NCBI GenBank assembly: GCA_949752735.1
Contig: OX457042.1
Location: forward strand, 27,842,772 to 27,906,771
Length of the DNA: 64,000 nucleotides
Direction: 5' to 3'
DNA from: Lumbricus terrestris
Lineage: Eukaryota; Annelida; Clitellata; Crassiclitellata; Lumbricidae
In this document: piece by piece, positions 33,872 through 48,200 of the stretch
How positions within the stretch are numbered: position 1 is the first letter of the stretch
Layout of the letters: each line of letters starts with the position of its first letter
Notes under the pieces: generated by a model
The model's input: only the letters and a program-made list of their open reading frames with translations
Databases searched by the model: none
Told to the model about the DNA's origin: nothing
Made by a program: the position numbers and the translations under genes

Positions 33872-35047
33872 GCACTTCGTTTACAATGACGGCTGGTTCC
33901 AGTAACTTAAGTTACAGTGTTGGCTCTTGAAATTTTATTTAACTATTTGCTGCATAAATTTATATATTTGTATATGTATATTTTATATATGTATATAAAT
34001 ATATCAATTTGTACTTATATGAATATAGCCTAGCGAACTACTATTATGCTGCGCCGTGTTTTTCTGTGGTTGACCTTGCACTCTGGAATGGTCTTTATGT
34101 GGAACTATTCCTGTTGCCTAGAACTCTTGCGACCACGTTCTACTCTTATCTCAATACTGCTTAGCCAGGTTGAGTCGGGAGCGCTTCTGAGTAGCTATTA
34201 TCATTGAAAGGTCGCTATACAAATTTCTAAAATGAAATGTAGAATGTATACACACGGGACCACAATCTCATACTGTCCAAAATCCGATTTCATACAACAG
34301 ACTATAAAATATATAATTTATTAGGTAGGCCTATTTAATTTAAACAAATATAAATACCCTTTACTGTGGAATGGCGTTCCTACTATTATTCGTGCTCATA
34401 TTTTATCTGGAGGTTTTACTTTTCTGCCCGTTGTCTTAAGACTGTTCTTTTTCTAGGAGTTCTTCGCACTGGGAGCGTCTCTAAATGGGTTGTACTGTGA
34501 GAGGCGCTTTATAAATCCCAAAATATAATAGAATAGGATACAGTAAAAAAAATTATATATGTTAGAAACGAATAGCACTCATGCAATGTGTCTGAATCAG
34601 TGAAAATAGGTCGGCCATCGAAAAGCGATTTTTCACAGAACATAGAGCGCAGAAACTAGGCCAGACGAACATAAACATTACACGAGGCAATAATAACAAT
34701 GGCGCCTGTTCGCACATTAATGAAATGTAATACATATATAATCAGCAGGTCCGTATTATAGGCTTATGCATGCACATAATATGAGATGCCTGTAATTATC
34801 TAGTCCTCTGACTCGGTAGACAGGCGTATGCACCTGCGTAGGCTATGTGCCGATACATAATCGTGTATTTATAATATCTTTAGATGTAGGCTAGGTAATA
34901 TGAGCTCTATGCCATGCATGTAAATGTCACAAATTACATAAATCGAATTACCATGCGATTGTTGCATATATATATATATATATATATGATGGCTGAATAG
35001 TGAATATATATGTGTGTGTGCGATGGCTGAATATATGCAATTGGCGC

Positions 35048-35118
<71 letters not shown>

Positions 35119-36003
35119 TGATGGCAGCATAAATGGCGTCTGCCTAATACACGTCGACCAATGGAAGTCTCGGCATACGCAGAGCAACACTTGTGATCCT
35201 GTCTCCCCCGGAACGAATTCCAGTCTTCCCACTACCGTCCCTCCATCCATCCCCCTCATCATCCGACCGCCCTATGATACGAAGACTGTGGTCGGTTCCG
35301 TATTGATTGTCCACTCCTTTCGCCAACGCGCCCGGATGTTGCGGCGCTTTCTATCTATAAACGATCAATGGCTGGAGGCGGACACGCCCACCGAGACGGA
35401 ACCAGATTTCCCTGCTATTTGGACTCTATGGTCCGTCGATAAAGTGTGCACTCAAACGGTGAATGACACGCCGTGGTTTCTGATTATCTGGTTCTGTGTA
35501 CAATGTCTTCTAAGAGTTGCAGTAGACTCTGGAGAATGCTCACAGGACCCTCAAAGACATCGACTGTCTAGTAATAAAGCACAGTCAATGTGTCCTCTTG
35601 GCAGACATTAACACGGTCATTCAGCGTGACGGAAATGCCAGACAGTAAATGTTGTCGGAGCTCTCATAAACGGTTATTGTCTAGTAAATCAGTCACTATC
35701 AATGCATCTGAGCAGTTTTGACTCAACATTTACGTAGTCCCTTTTGAACTGCTGCCCGATATTATTGTGACCATTGTCGGTCTGCAAATACGTAGAAGAA
35801 CACTAAAAGCTTCAGAGAGAGAAAGCGAAACAGAAAAAGACAGGGAGACTGATAAAGAGAGAGAGACAGAGGGAATGAGAGAGAGAGAGATGAATAGATG
35901 GATGGTTAGATGGACGGATGGATTGATGGTTGGATGACTGGAGGGCGTGAAGAAGAGAAAGAGAAGAACATAGAGAGAGGGGAGAGGAAAGGATGGATGT
36001 ATA

Positions 36004-36101
<98 letters not shown>

Positions 36102-39100
36102 AGAGAGATAGAGAGAAAGTGAAAGACAGAGACTTTAGACTTGTTTTTGTCTTGCAGCAACTGCCCCGGATGGACATCACGTGACCCATAATCCAGATCC
36201 GGTTCCGTTCTCCAACGGAAATCCCTTCCTCGCCGACCTCGAGAAGTCGTCGCCTCTCGCTGATCCCGGACGACAACTTCCAGTCCAGTCTGAGATCCTC
36301 ATCGATTTCGGCGGACCAGAGGCCGTTCCAGATGGAACCAGAGGGGGACCCCCTCCATCGCAGGCGGTCCCACAAGCCGCAGAGCAGGAGGCGTCCACGG
36401 ACGTCCGTCTTCTCGACGACTTCGATCCTCTGCAGAGGTCACCTGGCGACGGAGCCAAGGTTGACAATATGGCGGCGGATCCGAAAGTGGTGGCTGCCAC
36501 GGATCTTCTCGGGATGATGGACCCGCACGGACGACCTGGATTCGTCGAGGTCTTCGGTGCTCCGCCGCCTGGACCACCGGACGAGGAGCCAGTGGAACCG
36601 GAAGCGACTGTGACGTCACCGGAAGTAACGTCACCACCATCGGAAGTGACGTCACAGCCGGGAGTGACGTCTCCGCCGGAGTTGATGATGTCACCGGTGG
36701 AAGACGTGTTTCGCGCTGAGCGGAAGGAACCTGGCAAAGATGGCGGACACGATGCCAAGGTAGGTGGCGGAGCGGCTAAGGCGAGCGGGTCGAAAATCGG
36801 GGTCAAGACATCCGGTAGTGGGGCTGCAAAGGGCGAGCACGTGGAAGCCAGGGCAGATCGCAAAGCCAAGGCCAGTCCAAGGCCTGGATCGACTTCACAG
36901 GCAGGAGCGGGAGGGGGTCCGGCTGCAGCTGCTGGAGCGGGTGGAGGTGATAAGTCAAAGGACGGTGCCACGAAGGCGGCGGATGCTTCCAGTGCCAAGT
37001 CTAAGACTGCGTTGCCGACGAAGGCTCCAAAATCAGCGACGCCATCTGCCGAATCACCGAAGAAGACGAGGAGCGCCATCAAGCGAGGTAGGAAGGAAGC
37101 ATTGAGAAGATATCAGGCTCTCATTTTTCCACCACTTACATTTTTCACCATTTCAAAATCTCGAAATCCAACCAAATCAAAATTATCAAATCTCCGTATT
37201 TATGTGGAATATTCTCTCGCTTCAATTCAGAAAAGTTAACAGTTTAATTTCGTTTAAAACTCAATGGCGTATTTATCTTTTTTCGTAGGTTAGTTAAGTC
37301 TACCTCGTGTGCACGTTAGGCCTAGCTGGCTAATTAAACTTTTCACTTATCTGGGTATTGAAAACAAGACTTTTAATAAAATAATAATAAGTATCCCAAT
37401 AAATTTCTTATCACTGTTTGGCTCACTGCTTATTCTACGGCGACCATTGCTTGCAGGTTTAAGCCCTTTTAGGTTTCTTTCTTTGAGTCAACACCGTAAC
37501 TTATTTCAATTAACTGTTACAACTTAGGCCTATTACATCTGCTAAAACTGTTTTAATTTTCGACTTCAATAAATATGTGGTTATGGTTATTATTATATGG
37601 AGATCGACCAACAGGGTGATTAAGTGGATAGATGGCTGGATGGATGGATGGTTGTGTGGGTGGGTGGGTGGATGGATTGATGGATGGATGGATGGATGGT
37701 TATGGGTGGGTGGATGGATGGACGTGTGGATGGATGGATGGATGGATGGATGGATGGATGGATGGTTATGGGTGGGTGGATGGATGGACGTGTGGATGGA
37801 TTGATGGATGGATGGGTGGATGGATGGTTATGGGTGGGTGGATGGATGGATGGACGTGTGGATGGATTGATGGATGGATGGATGGTTATGGGTGGGTGGA
37901 TGGATGGATGGATGGACGTGTGGATGGATTGATGGATGGATGGATGGTTGGTGGATTGATGGATTGAAGGATGGATGGATGTGTGGATAGATGGATTGAT
38001 GGATGGATGGTTGGGTGTGGAATGGATGGATTGATGGATAGATAGCTGGATGGATGGATTGATGGATGGATTGATTGATGGATGGTTATGGCTGGGTGGC
38101 TGGGTGGGTGGATGGATGGAAGGATGGATGGACAAAAGGATGGAAGGAAGAATGGAATAAACGAGTAGCCAGAAGAAATGGCAGACTGAAGTGAGAAGGA
38201 TCATATTAAGTTAAGTTTGGATTAGATTGTTATTAGATTAGATTAGATTAGATGAGATTAAATGAATGATTATCTTATGCATTGATTCAGTAATTCTATT
38301 TTAGTCGCTAGATGACTCGACTGTCGTCACTTTTATTCCGTCTGTCTAGATATCTTATGAAGTTTTATCGATAGATGCTGATTGAGCGGCATAACAGATT
38401 TTTAGATTCCTAAAGGCTAGCTGATATTATATAAATGAGGCGCTATATAAATTTCTATGTTTGAAGCTGGTTTGCTGCTTATCAGGTGACGCAGAAGGCG
38501 AAAAGACCAGTCTTTCTAGTTCCAAGACGGATTCACAGGTAAACAAAAGAAACAGGGAACAATAAAACAGACACAGACAAACAGATGGACAGACACACAT
38601 ACACACAGACAGAGAGACACACAGAGGCACAGAAAGACACACATACAGACATACAGAGTGACAGCCGCCAGTTAGTAATTTCCTATGCTTACTACTGATA
38701 CTAATTTCTAACTCAGTTTTTTATTCGGTTCTGGGTTTTATAATTTAACCTCTAATTTCGACTTTTCTTTTCACAAATATATTTCCTCAGTTTAGTTCTT
38801 ATTTTAATGATTGCTAATAATAAGTGCTGTAAAAATTGTAACGTTATTGTAAAATGACTCGATGTCTTCGCTCAATTTCAAGAACGTTGTCATTCCCGGT
38901 GAATTTTTAACGCGATTTCTTGACAATCAGTCAAGCCTCTGTAGTATCATATTGGACACCGTAATTTCCAGATTTTCGCCTGATATATTACCTCACCTCC
39001 GTTGAATTATATGCATATATATCACATGATCTATGCTCACGCGTTAGCTTACTTCTGCAGTTAACATCTTACCTTATTACAGAGGAATGTTGAATCGGCG

Positions 39101-39255
39101 ACGAGGAAATCGAGAAACTCATCAAGTGCAGATGAATCAGGCATAAAATCACGTGAGACAAAATTGTATTTAGCCATCATATACATTTTTCTGGCTGTGG
39201 GTAAAGTTGGCAAGCATATTCTGCATTCTATGTATGCATGCATGTGCGTGTGTAA

Positions 39256-39286
<31 letters not shown>

Positions 39287-42200
39287 TGTATGTATGTATG
39301 TATGTATGTATGTATGTATGTATGTATGTATGTATGTATGTATGTATGTATGTATGTATGTATGTGTGTGTGTATGTGTGTATGTATGTATGTATGTATG
39401 TATGTATGTATGTATGTATGTATGTATGTATGTATGTATGTATGTATGTATGTATGTATGTGTGTGTGTGTGTATGTGTGTGCATGTATGTATGTATGTA
39501 TGTATGTATGTATGCATGCATGTATGCATGCATGCATGCATGTATGTATGTATGTATGAAATGTGTGTGCGTACGTACGTACGCACTCACTCACCCACTC
39601 ACTCAATCAATCAATCATCTATTCATTCATCCGTTCATTCATTCATCCATTCATTCATTCATTCATTTATTCATATAGCGCCGCTTCAAGAAACCTACTC
39701 AGAGGCTCTACCTGTCTCCATCCCCAGCCACGCTAATGGATTGGTTGGAGGTAACACATGCAACTCCAACGGGAGGTCATTCCAGATGGTTTTATTCTTA
39801 TCACCATAGATCACATTGTATCATGTTGCGCTACATTACACAATATTTCTCTAAACTACAATGCCATTAACGGCGCGGCAAACGACTGCATGGTTTAATA
39901 TACAATACTACCATTTAGAAGCATCGCATTGGACAACATTCCATTTTGATAAGACGACGGTGTTTATGTTTCCATTGTTTCGTGTGTGGCTGTTCCAGCG
40001 ATGAGTCCAGGCCCAACACCTCGCACTCCCTCTTCCGCTTCAGCGAGGAGCAAGATCGGATCGCTAGACAACACAAAGTACATGCCAGGCGGAGGAAACG
40101 TAGGTCACCATCTTATACTCACCTAAGCGTTTCAGTATCAGTATGGTGAACGAGTGTGTGAGCGAGTGAATGGATGAATGGGGGAGTGGATCAATGAGGA
40201 ATGGATGAATGAAGGAGTGAATGAATGAATGAATGAGTGAACGAATGAATGAAGGAGTGAATGAATGAATGAATGAACGAATGAACGAATGGATGATCGA
40301 AAGCGTAGATGAATGAAGTTGTGAATGACTGAATGGATCTGAGACATTCAAGATTATGTCATGAAGAGTGAATGAATGAACGAGTGGATTAATGAATGAG
40401 TTGATTTAATCACTATGATCACTATGATCAGCTTCTTCAGCTAGTCAATAATGAATTAATATCAGCTAGTGATTGGTTCAAGGCAAATAAACTTTCATTA
40501 AACCTATCTAAAACTAATTATATCATATTTCGCTCAAATAAAAAACCAATAACTATAACAAATAATGAGCTGCTTATTGACAACAAAGTTATTCCTCAAG
40601 TTTGCACGACAAAATTCCTTGGCGTTCATATTGATCAGCACCTAAAATGGAAAGTCCATATAGACGAAATAAGTAAAAAAAATCAAAAAGCATAGGCATT
40701 ATTAAGAGTCTCTTACTTGCTTCCCTCGCATGTGCTTATCAATCTATATTTCACCCTAGTCTATCCATACCTTACTTACTCTAATTTAATTTGGACTTCA
40801 ACCTATGATACCCATCTCCATGTTTTAAAGACCTTGCAAAAAAAGCCATACGAGTTATCACTAAATCCACTGTTAACTGTCATACTGGTCCCCTATTTGC
40901 TGAGCATAAACTCCTAAATATTAAGCAGATTAGATTTGAACAGACATCTCAATTTATGTATCAATACATCAATAACCTCCTCCCGTCTTCCTTTGCATCT
41001 TACTTCTCTCCTGCTTTGCATCCTGGACTCACTAGAGGTAATAGAGACTTCAGTATTATTTTTGCAAATACAAATGTTCGGAAATTTTCCATTAAATTCC
41101 AAGGCCCTGTCATATGGAATAAAATTCCGATTCACATTCGTAAGGCTACTAACTTAACTCACTTTAAACACCTGTTACGTGTGTATACATTATGTAATGT
41201 TTTCTGTTAATAGCATGAGGGGTTACCCATGCTAATGCTGATTTATTTCATTGTTTGATTGCTTTTGCCTTTATTTTGTTCTTTCTCTGAGTTTTTCATG
41301 TAGTGTTAACTACATTAGTTTTGTTTTTACGGATAATAATTTTTTTCTTTCCCTAGTTAAGTAATATCTCTGCATTCCAATACTCCCTTCAGCTTTCACT
41401 TTCTCACTTCACTTTGTTAATTAGGCCCCTGCTTAGCGGGACTTGTCCCTTTTGGTGTGCCTATTTGCTCCCTCACTCTTATAATACCTATTCACTTTGA
41501 GTATTTTCTTATTGCGAATTGTGTCTGTACTTTGTTAAACATACATGTACAATTGAATTGTTGGGATCAATAAAAATATGTCTATGTCTATGTCTATGTC
41601 TACTGAATCGTGGAGTCAACTTGAAGAGTCACATCATTCTGTTGGTCGAATGAACGAATAAATGCGACCTTTAAGGGATATACTTTGTTTCAAATACAAA
41701 ACATGTTTTTTGAAAATGTGTTGAAGTAGACTATGGGACATATATAGTAGATTTTTAGAAAATGTGCTAAAGTAGACTATCATGGGACAGAGTAGTCTAT
41801 ATTAGACGTTTGACAACAGATGCTCGAAATGAGAAAATAAATTAGAGAAGATATGCGAAGACAACTTCAGACCATCACACGTTCAGTATCGACTGTGCCG
41901 GGCTTCTCACTTCAGAGACTTTCTCGTTTTCATGGCACGCAGATAGCCGTCTCTCTCCTGACTTCACTCCTGGTCAAATGCAATTGAGAGGTCGCTTGTC
42001 AACCCACATTGTTCCTTTTTCTTTTTAGCCAGAGTATACAACCTATCTATCAACCTCTCGGAGAACCTGTTAGCATTGCTTGCAAGACCTTGGCATGGTC
42101 TAATTGGTCCTGGTTGCTTTCGCAGAACTACGTGCATAAACGAAAGGGAGCCAACGATAATTATGGATCAACAAAAGAGCGAATGAAAGCAATTATTACC

Positions 42201-45200
42201 AGCAGGGCTTAAAGTGTGGCTGGACGGTCATGGACGGCGTCCATGCAATTATTTTAAAATCTGAACGCCGTCCAGCCGCTTATTGGCCAGCAATGACTGG
42301 AAAGGTAAGGGGCGTCCAGGCACTTCTTTTGGAAAGATAAGGGCGTCCAGGCACTTATTTTTCCACACTTTAAGCACTGATTACCAGTAATATTCCACTA
42401 AGCTAATTCAAAGACATCTTTGTTGGTTGAGGCGGCCTTTCTCATATATAATTATGTGGTCCACTCAGGCCAAGGTTCAGCTCTACGCGGTGCACAGTGC
42501 TTCAAATTCCGGACATAATAGTCAAACTCAGGTCATAACTTGTTGCAAGGATTGGCCGTGTTGAAGCGTTGCCATTGGCGACCGCTGGTACCGTGAAGCT
42601 AGTGAGGAAATGAAGTTTTTGTCACGTAGAGAACCATTGACAAAGCGAGGCGCGGCGCGCTGTGACAGTTGATACCGGTATGGATTGAGAATGTAGGCTA
42701 ATATTTGATTGCTCAGTGCCCACGCATTTCATGCACTTCTCTCGGGTAAAGTAAATTAGTAAAGTAAGGTAAGTAGCAGTGCTTTTTTTCAGTGTGCAGT
42801 TTTGCACAAAAAAGTTCAGTTCTAAATGATTTTTTGCCGCTGTATATACAATTATTTACTTGCAGTTATAAACAGTTAAATGATTATGTCCATTGTCTCG
42901 TCCGATTTGGAATAATTTGCATGGAGGATAGAAAAGGTAAGAACAGGTTGCGCAGTTCTAAAAATTCCTCAAAAGAAGCCCTGGTAATTAAGGTCAGACA
43001 AGGTACGCTTAAAGTAATGACTAATGCAATATGTAATGGGAGATCTGAAAAGTTCTGGAAAGATTCCACTTGCTGCCACTGACCTACACGAGCAATTAAT
43101 TGCCTTTCCATTAGTGAATTATATTCATCAGCCTTCGCTAATGAATAATTAATGTGTTGACACGTTTCGACTTGCAACAACAAACGGTTTTGTTTACTAT
43201 AAACATAAACCACGCCTGCAGGGCGTTGACTCCAACTCAACCAATCGAGATTCGTCTTTGACAATGATCGGTGAATCCATTCGTCCGTTTCTACACAACA
43301 CTTGATCCGTAGAAGTGGACACGTGTTCAGCGTGATATCTGAATACCTGTGACATTTATTTAAAGGCTGACTGAACTACGTAGTTTGTCGCATAGCGCTT
43401 ACGTTTATCTTTCCTCACACACGTATCGAGTTTTCTGCGTTTCAAGATGAGTTCAGGAGATGACGGCAAGGTAAGTTTGTCCACGATTTACATCACTAGT
43501 TGATACATGAAGTTCGAAGGAGGGAGGCAAATTTTTTACCTTGAGTGGGGGAAATTTCTTTAATCTTTGGCCGAAAAATCATGATTCTTCTAGTCATTTG
43601 GCAGAAATGTCTTGAAAATATACCAAGTTTCCTGCCAAAATAGGCTAGCTGATGACTTTTTAAAAGTCATTTAGTCAAAATGTCTTGAGAATATTGAGAA
43701 TATACCATTTTCCAAGCCAGCTAACATAGTTGATGGCCTTTTTTCTTTAGTCATATGCTATTTTTCTCTCTTTCACCTTTTCCGCTACATAGATTGAAAA
43801 CTTGTTGAAACCAAATGGGGGGCACGTCCTGTTCACATTTCTGAATAGGTGGCGGGGGCATGGCCGGATTGGCCCCTCTGGACCCGTTTCTGTGTGTGGT
43901 ATAGTAACTGCAGCTGTTCGGCGAGTGCTCAGGCGGTAACACAGTGCAAGCGATGGCTGCAGCCTGCACTCTTGCTGGATTGTGCATGAAACGACATTGA
44001 GGAAGGGTTTTGGACACACTTGCTCTGCGCCGTGTCGGGGTTCTGTCCCATGGTCGTCTTTGCATTTATGAACATCGCTGGAAGGAGAGCGATATGGAGT
44101 AAGGTTCATTGCACACTTAATGCACACCTTAAATCTTTAAGCTCGCAATGCTGGGGTGCTCAGATCAAGTGTTGTGTAGAAACTGACGAATGAATCCAGC
44201 GATCATTGTCAAAGACGAATCTTGATTGGTTGAGTTGGAGTCAACGCCCGGCAGGCGTTGTTTATGTTTAGTAAACAGACTGTTGCAAGTCGTAACGTGT
44301 CAACTACTATACTACAACTACTGCTACAACTACTGCTGCTGCTCCTACTACTACTACTGCTGCTCCTGCTGCTGCTGCTACTACCACCACCACTACTATT
44401 ACACTGGTCAACAAATTTTAACTTTTTTTTTGTTTCCGAAAAATCTTTGACTGTTTTATATAGAACTTGACGTGCTGAACACGGTGGTGTTCTCAGAATT
44501 TTTGTAGCACGTAAGGTTTTTGAGAAAACGGGCATGCAAGATTTTAACTGAAATGCTTGTTTATCGCATATATTTTCAATATACTATAATTTAATTTCAC
44601 TGGAAAACAAATCTTTATAACAGTTCTTCCTCATAATATTGGGTGCTGATGATGATTGTATCACTTAAAAATATTGAGAAACATGAAATTAAAGGTTTTT
44701 CATAGTTATTCCCTGTTCAGTTGCACATATACAATGTATACAAGATGCTGCTAAAGTTCCATAGATCCAAAATTCTTTGATGCTGATTTTCGTTTGTATT
44801 CTTTGTCTGCACATCTCCATGCAGTGTCAAACAATTGTCAGACAACACTGCTGGATTCCAGTTTCCCTAATACCGTTTTTTCCACTGTGGCAATTTCCTG
44901 TGGTGTCCATCACTAGATTTGTTAGGAACTTGGGAAGAAGTTCAAGTGGAAATGCAAGATGTAAATCTTAAGTGACATGTTGCATTTTATGTCGGTATGC
45001 TGTAAGATTTTGTTACTAAGTTTATTGTAATTTGGAGTTCTATGGTTACCAAGAAAATTCTTCACATCATCCTTCAGTGCTTCCAGGTGATTGTCTCTGG
45101 TCCCTCCCACAGATGTTCAAACTGCTTGTTATTGATGATGTGTCTGATCTGTGAACCCACAAAAATGCCTTCCTTGATCTTGGCATCACTCATTCTTGGG

Positions 45201-48200
45201 AATTTCTGTTGCAGATAAAGAAAATCTTCAGCATCCTTGTGCATGACTTTTTTTAATGTATCAGGTCCAGCTATAAGTGAAAAGAAGGCAGACATATTTG
45301 TTGAACCGATTTCTGTCCAATACCTGGAGACAGCAAACTCCAGTCTTGAATCCCGTTGTTCTGCTTTTGCTTTTGACAAACCTAAGTCTCTAAAAGGTCG
45401 TTCAATTTCGACTATGTGAATGAGATGAGGTGCGCCAGACATAGGTCCACCTACTTCAAAATCCGGATCACTGTCAGCAAATATATACTCGTTCCTGGCT
45501 AGATCAATGCAGCAGCATCTTCATCTTTGTCGTCTAAACTCCATTTCTCTGGTGGCTTCGCTATTTGAAGACTTTCATTGTACGGCGTTGGTATCATTGT
45601 CTAAAGAAGATCTGGGCATTCAGTTTCCTTTCATATTCTTGCCATAGAAACCAGAAACATTAGTGAGACAAACTTAGCAGTCCGTCACAGTCATGATCTG
45701 TCTGCTCTCGCCAGACCATAAAGACGGCAAACAGCATTGCTTTTGCAGGACCCCCGGAGTCAAACTCTAAGATCTGCAGCACATATTCCACAGCAAATGA
45801 GAGGCACCCATTCCTTGACTTTCTCTCCAGTCTTGCAACCAAACAACAGCTCAAAGCTTTATTGACAAGTCCAGTCATTGTGTGTCTCTGAGGTTTACTC
45901 ATATAGCATAGCCTACTCTCCACAACTGTAGCAAAATGTACATGTATCACATTTCATGCAACACTGGCGAGATATTTCTGCTGCCAACAACCGTCTTAAA
46001 ATATATTATAGCTTGAAGCTTATCTGAAAATAAGCTGGCTAACTTGTTATGCATCTTGAATACATGTATACAAAACTAAACTTTGAAAATACGACATCAA
46101 ACTACAAACAAACTGATGTCAACTTCATCAGTGGGATATGCATGTAGACCTATGCAGAGAAGCGGCTCTAATAGTGCTTAGAACTTTCGCAGGAAGATTC
46201 TAACCAGCATTAATGCATATGCAGATCCAAGTTTATATTATATTATGCAAGACAAACATATATGTAAACTGTCCTAAGTGCATGCCTGGACATACCACAG
46301 TTACACGAAGCTTTTTATAACGTTATATCTGAAAAAAATGAAAATAATAGAAAAACGAAGATTTCTCAAAAACGTTACGTGCTGGGGCAATTTCAAGGTC
46401 ATTTTCGTGATCAGCAGCAGAAACTGCATAAGAAAAACCTGAAAGTGTTCAGGAAACAAAATCACTGTTGACCAGTGTTATTATTGTTCATTTACTGCTC
46501 AAACACTGATCATTCTGTGTCTCTTTGAGATGGCTGGCTTGTGAACTTGTAACAGAACAGTTACGCAGAAAGACTTGCTTTTATAATTATTTTGTTATTA
46601 TTATCGTTATTAATGTTAGTTTGAATGGTATTATGATGATGATTATCATTATTATTAATACCATCATTATTATTTTTATTTTTATTATGATTTTTGTTAT
46701 TTATATAGCGCTATAAGTTTCCTTGTGGCGTTTAATTGCTGAGCTGTTTCTTTGTTGTTGATGCGAAAGGTGAGGATTCCGACCCAGAAGATCGATGTGT
46801 CGAATGTGACGAGTAAATGTGGATCGAAGGCCAACATGACGCACGTACCAGGAGGAGGACAGAAGAAGGTATATGCGTCCCTCTTTCGGTCTCTACCTGT
46901 CTTTCTATCTGCCATTGTCTCTACATTTTGTTTGTGTCTTTGTCTGTCTTCCTGCCTCCGTCTGTGTCTTTGTCTGTCTTCCTGCCTTCGTCTGTGTCTT
47001 TGTCTGTCTTCCTGCCTCCGTCTGTGTCTTTGTCTGTCTTCCTGCCTTCGTCTGTGTCTATCTTCCTGCCTTCGTCTGTGTCTTTGTCTGTCTTCCTGCC
47101 TTCGTCTGTGTCTTTGTCTGTCTTCCTGCCTTCGTCTGTGTCTTTGTCTGTCTTCCTGCCTTCGTCTGTGTCTTTGTCTGTCTTCCTGCCTCCGTCTGTG
47201 TATGTGCCTTTGTCTGTCTGTTTCTGTTTCTGTTTTATCACTCTGTTTTACAACGTTTGTCTGAACCTTATAATTATATAGTCTGTGATCATTCTGTCTG
47301 ATGCGGTGAGTTTGTCTAAGTCTTTGTCTCTGTCTTTGTCACTGTCTTTGTCTCTGTCTCTCGCTGTCTGATGCTGGTCGCAGCTTACCGACACTGTGTG
47401 ATGTAAAAGGTGATCAGTGTCGCCCTCCTCATTTCTAGTGTCTTGGGACTGGCACTGTCAAAGTATGAGCAATGACAGAGTTTATCTCACTATATCTGCA
47501 GCTTTCTTTTATGTCTGGCAGTTTAGTGATCAGATTTAGCCAAGGGCGGATACAGAAATTTTCAGGGGCTGGGGCATTTTCGGTCTTGGGATAGGGAAAA
47601 ATTTTCGTCTTGGTCGCCGAAAAATCTGGTGACCTTTTCTATATAAATTTATCGGCCAAAATAGTTGATGGCTTTTTTACATATATTTTTAGTCGTACGG
47701 ACCTCGTATACACTGGGAGCGCCTCTGAACGGTTCACCCTACTAGAGGCGCTTTATAAATGTTTAAATACAATACAATACGGAACCTCGTGGGCGTGGGG
47801 AGGGGCCTGCTGGACTACTCATGGGGGGGGCACGTCAACTTTCCGAGCCAGAATAGCTGGTCAAAAAGAAAGAAATTTCTGAATTGGGGCCATGGCCGGA
47901 TTGGTCCCTCCCTGGACCACCACTAGTTTTAGCTCCATCTGTTCTGTTAGTCTCTCTCTATGGCATTTTCTGCCACTCTGTTTGTCTGTCCGCCCTTCTG
48001 GGTAACTGTCCTGCCCTGTTACAAGTTCACCTGTCCACCGTCCCAAAGAGACACAAACTGATCAGTGTTTGAGCAGCAAATGAACAGACAGGCAAACAAA
48101 CACACATGCAATGTCACACACAAAGACACAATGATACAGGGATAGATACACAGACAAACAGACATACACAGGGAGAGACAAACGGAAATACGGAATGGCA

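Larger units (their letters stand above)
43158..44306. repeat. long inverted repeat (arms about 145 bp) enclosing the alternative MAP exon
   Basis: 43158-43303 and 44163-44306 are reverse complements with few mismatches: 'gttgactccaactcaaccaatc' type sequence at 43224 matches the inverse at about 44220, as do 'attcgtctttgacaatgatcg' and 'tctacacaacacttgatc' segments. Arms carry CCAAT-like boxes. The spacer holds the putative promoter, alternative exon 43447-43470 and a decayed MITE (43515-43895). Confidence 0.75.

Noticed and set aside
35000..35611. 203-codon frame in MAP intron 1
   Set aside because: Its first third is TA-repeat translation and the rest matches nothing I know; no flanking splice sites in the phase needed by MAP exons 1 and 2.
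36177..37082. A 301-codon minus-strand open frame opposite MAP exon 2
   Set aside because: Antisense shadow of a GC-rich, codon-biased exon. The plus strand joins in phase with eleven other exons and this one has no splice context or known domain.
39061..39809. Similar long frames over the TATG repeat
   Set aside because: Microsatellite artefact. The true exons nearby (39083-39152, 39999-40099) are defined by splice sites and phase.
46873..47301. Ser/Leu/Cys-rich or Asp/Lys/Thr-rich repeat proteins
   Set aside because: All frames come from the 30-bp intronic minisatellite following MAP exon 6.
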